A stretch of DNA of 64,000 nt from Stenomitos rutilans HA7619-LM2 (lineage in GTDB: Bacteria; Cyanobacteriota; Cyanobacteriia; Leptolyngbyales; Leptolyngbyaceae): NCBI GenBank assembly GCA_019358945.1, contig JAHHIE010000017.1:44529-108528 (forward strand), written 5' to 3'. The notes beneath the pieces were generated by a model, which worked only from the letters and a program-made list of their open reading frames with translations, was not told where the DNA came from and searched no databases. Shown here in pieces: positions 62,308 through 64,000 of the stretch; the first letter of the stretch is position 1, and every line of letters begins with the position of its first letter. The translations under genes and the position numbers were made by a program.

Positions 62308-62823
62308 GCTGATGGCTTCTAGAGTATGGGTTTTCAGCAGAACATCAGGCGACTGCACGGTGCAATCACTGTCGTCTCCGCTATTTCTACAAGGATCTAT
62401 TGCAAATCAATGCTTTCACTTTATGGATTTCAACCCATAGAAGCAAATAGTATTATTTGTTGAGACGATAAACCGAACTTATTGACCAGTAAGGCTCTTT
62501 CTTAAAACCTGCTTTGGCAGACCTTTGAGCGGACAATTCAATATCTGAAAATTTTTAGTCTTGGCTGTTCTCAGCAAATGTTGTTAGGGCTTCCTGAAAT
62601 TTTAGAGAATCGGGTTGGTTTCTCATCTCACATTTCCCAAATGATCGCTTGCAGAATGGCACTTGGTTGCAGCGATCGCTTAGAGTTGAATAGATTGATA
62701 TACGTAACTTGAGAGTCTCTTGCACTCGTCCAGCATTGAGCCTCTGCGTCTCGAATACATTCACACTTGCTTACTGTAGAATCTGCTTTGCCCTCATTCA
62801 AGGCTTGAGCATCAGAAATCGGT
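62308..62823. other. 516-base divergent spacer
   Basis: Lies between the APC permease and SPFH genes. Short frames on the minus strand (62555-62764) have no support. No palindrome or known motif was noted. Confidence 0.4.
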
Positions 62824-63723
62824 ATGACTGACCTCCTAGAGCCACCCAAGAAGCCAGAAGCAGCGGTACTAAACATTAGTCCCGTGAAAGGCAACCTCAA
62901 AAGCCACAAAGATGTGTATGCGGCGGCCAAAGTTTTCTTGCTGTTATTACTGCTGGCCTTACTCTCTAGCTTTTTTGTCATTGTCAATGCTGGCGAACGG
63001 GGCGTGCTGATGACCTTTGGGGAAGTTCAAGCATCCGTTCTGGGCGAAGGCATCCATCCCATCATCCCGCTTGCTCAAACGGTGCAAAAGTTGAGTGTAC
63101 GTGTGCAAAGCCATCAGATTACAGCAGAGGCATCCTCTAAAGATCTCCAAGATGTTTATACAGACGTTGCTTTGAATTGGCATCTTGCACCTGAAAAAGC
63201 CAATGTTATTTTTCAACGGATCGGCGATGAACGCGCGATCGTAGAAAGCATCATCAATCCAGCCGTTGAAGAAGTCTTGAAAGCGGTGATGGCAATGTAT
63301 ACAGCAGAGGAAATCATCACTAAACGAGGAGAAGTGAAAACAGCCGTCGATCGTGCCTTAACTGAACGTCTCACCCCTTATAACCTTGCGGTGGATGACA
63401 TTTCGCTAGTCCACGTTCACTTTACCAAACGGTTTAGCGATGCTGTAGAGGCAAAGCAGGTTGCAGAGCAAGAGGCAAAACGGGCAGAATTTGTGGCGTT
63501 AAAGGCGGTGAAAGAAGCCGAAGCCAGAGTCCATTTAGCGAGGGGAGACGCAGAAGCCCAACGGCTGTTGCGGGAAAACTTAACGCCTGAGCTTTTGCAG
63601 CGACAAGCGATCGAAAAGTGGAATGGCAATTTGCCGTTTATCATCGGTAGCGACGGCACCAAAGTGCTGGACTTGAAACAGTTGATTGAAACGAGCCGCA
63701 TTCTGAATGCTCAGCCAAAATGA
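62824..63723 (+). CDS. SPFH/band 7 (prohibitin or HflC-like) protein
   Basis: A 299-residue membrane-anchored protein. A polar N-terminus and one helix (VFLLLLLLALLSSFFVIV) precede the SPFH domain (AGERGVLMTFGEVQ, GIHPIIPLAQTVQKLSVRVQ, ASSKDLQDVYTDVALNW). The C-terminal part is a long Ala/Glu/Arg coiled coil (EAKQVAEQEAKRAEFVALKAVKEAEARVHLARGDAEAQR). This is the architecture of prohibitin and HflC, which form rings around FtsH proteases; cyanobacteria have such partners, but none is encoded here. The start at ATG 62824 follows 'atcggt'; no strong ribosome-binding site. Confidence 0.9.
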   Translation: MTDLLEPPKKPEAAVLNISPVKGNLKSHKDVYAAAKVFLLLLLLALLSSFFVIVNAGERGVLMTFGEVQASVLGEGIHPIIPLAQTVQKLSVRVQSHQITAEASSKDLQDVYTDVALNWHLAPEKANVIFQRIGDERAIVESIINPAVEEVLKAVMAMYTAEEIITKRGEVKTAVDRALTERLTPYNLAVDDISLVHVHFTKRFSDAVEAKQVAEQEAKRAEFVALKAVKEAEARVHLARGDAEAQRLLRENLTPELLQRQAIEKWNGNLPFIIGSDGTKVLDLKQLIETSRILNAQPK

Positions 63724-63794
63724 ACGTGGCTTAAGTATGTATAGCGGTTCTCATACCGATTTAAACAACAATCGCTACGAATAACCGTTGAGTA

Positions 63795-63819
63795 GGAGTA
63801 AGGCAATGCCCTTGCCTCC
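63795..63819. repeat. Short hairpin repeat downstream of SPFH gene
   Basis: GGAG-T-AAGGC and GCC-CTT-GCCTCC form an imperfect stem. It may be a small dispersed repeat or a 3' stabiliser. The remaining downstream sequence to the end of the window shows no gene. Confidence 0.35.
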
Positions 63820-64000
63820 ACAGAATGCAACGCATTTTAATTCAGTCTGGTATCAAGCCAATCAGTCACAGTTGCAGGGTGAACGCATCCGTATCTTAAC
63901 AATGGGTTGATGGAGAATGCCGAAGGCTTAGGCTTCAAGGCAGTGGTGCACTAGAGTCGAGGGTCATCATGCCTGCATCAGCCATGACAAGCCTTAAAGC

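Overview
The window is chromosomal DNA of an oxygenic cyanobacterium. It carries light-dependent protochlorophyllide reductase, psbV and psbV2, plastocyanin, cytochrome c6, a ferrochelatase with a chlorophyll-binding-like tail, Ycf39, a plant-type glycerate kinase and an NblR-like regulator. The octamer GCGATCGC (HIP1) and shorter GATCG words are scattered through genes and spacers, as in many cyanobacteria. The many dispersed 'gttttgag' and 'ctccccattcccc' repeats and miniature palindromic elements suggest a filamentous, Leptolyngbya/Oscillatoriales-like genome, but I cannot assign a genus. No rRNA, tRNA, CRISPR array, prophage or complete insertion sequence was seen.

Layout. 1-10.5 kb: por, a lipoprotein sugar-dehydrogenase-like propeller, an M28 peptidase, a lipoprotein, a DUF6391 protein, larB, a family 5 solute-binding protein, a small exported protein and glycerate kinase. 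10.7-16.9 kb: a hybrid sensor kinase, an SDR, a GNAT and a THUMP RNA methyltransferase. 17-26 kb: a GT39-like membrane glycosyltransferase, rplU-rpmA, 5-formyl-THF cyclo-ligase, a methyltransferase, a lone tyrosine recombinase, hemH, an HD hydrolase and a divergent phytoene/squalene-synthase homologue. 26-30.5 kb: accD, then psbV, psbV2, petE and petJ (lumenal electron carriers), then a rhomboid protease. 30.5-42.5 kb: five leftward genes for exported proteins (DUF11-type repeat proteins, a very large predicted outer-membrane barrel and a glycine-rich AgmC-like protein). Upstream of them lies a long leader region with two 90-nt tandem repeat units. 43.5-53.7 kb: ycf39, nadK, an nblR-like gene, a DUF192 lipoprotein, a DUF2949 protein, an aminotransferase, a TauE/SafE transporter and a PAP2 phosphatase. 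53.7-64 kb: a DUF202 protein, a LysR gene divergent from a peroxiredoxin, a methyltransferase, a small enoyl-CoA hydratase/GNAT/SDR operon, a CadD-like transporter, an APC permease and an SPFH/prohibitin-like protein.

The best candidate for an undescribed system is the five-gene surface locus at 30539-42526 with the tandem repeat at 42929-43128 in its upstream region. The gene contents suggest one exported assembly: a barrel in the outer membrane, a small periplasmic DUF11-like protein and three larger surface proteins, two of which end in similar short aromatic/arginine strands. A second theme is dispersed repeats entering reading frames without breaking them: larB, the GT39 gene and the integrase carry segments that read as translated repeat. 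At least four miniature inverted-repeat elements are also present, with TIRs and likely TA or CTAG duplications.

Start codons were chosen by eye from ribosome-binding sites and family N-termini. Functions come from motif recognition only; no database search was run.
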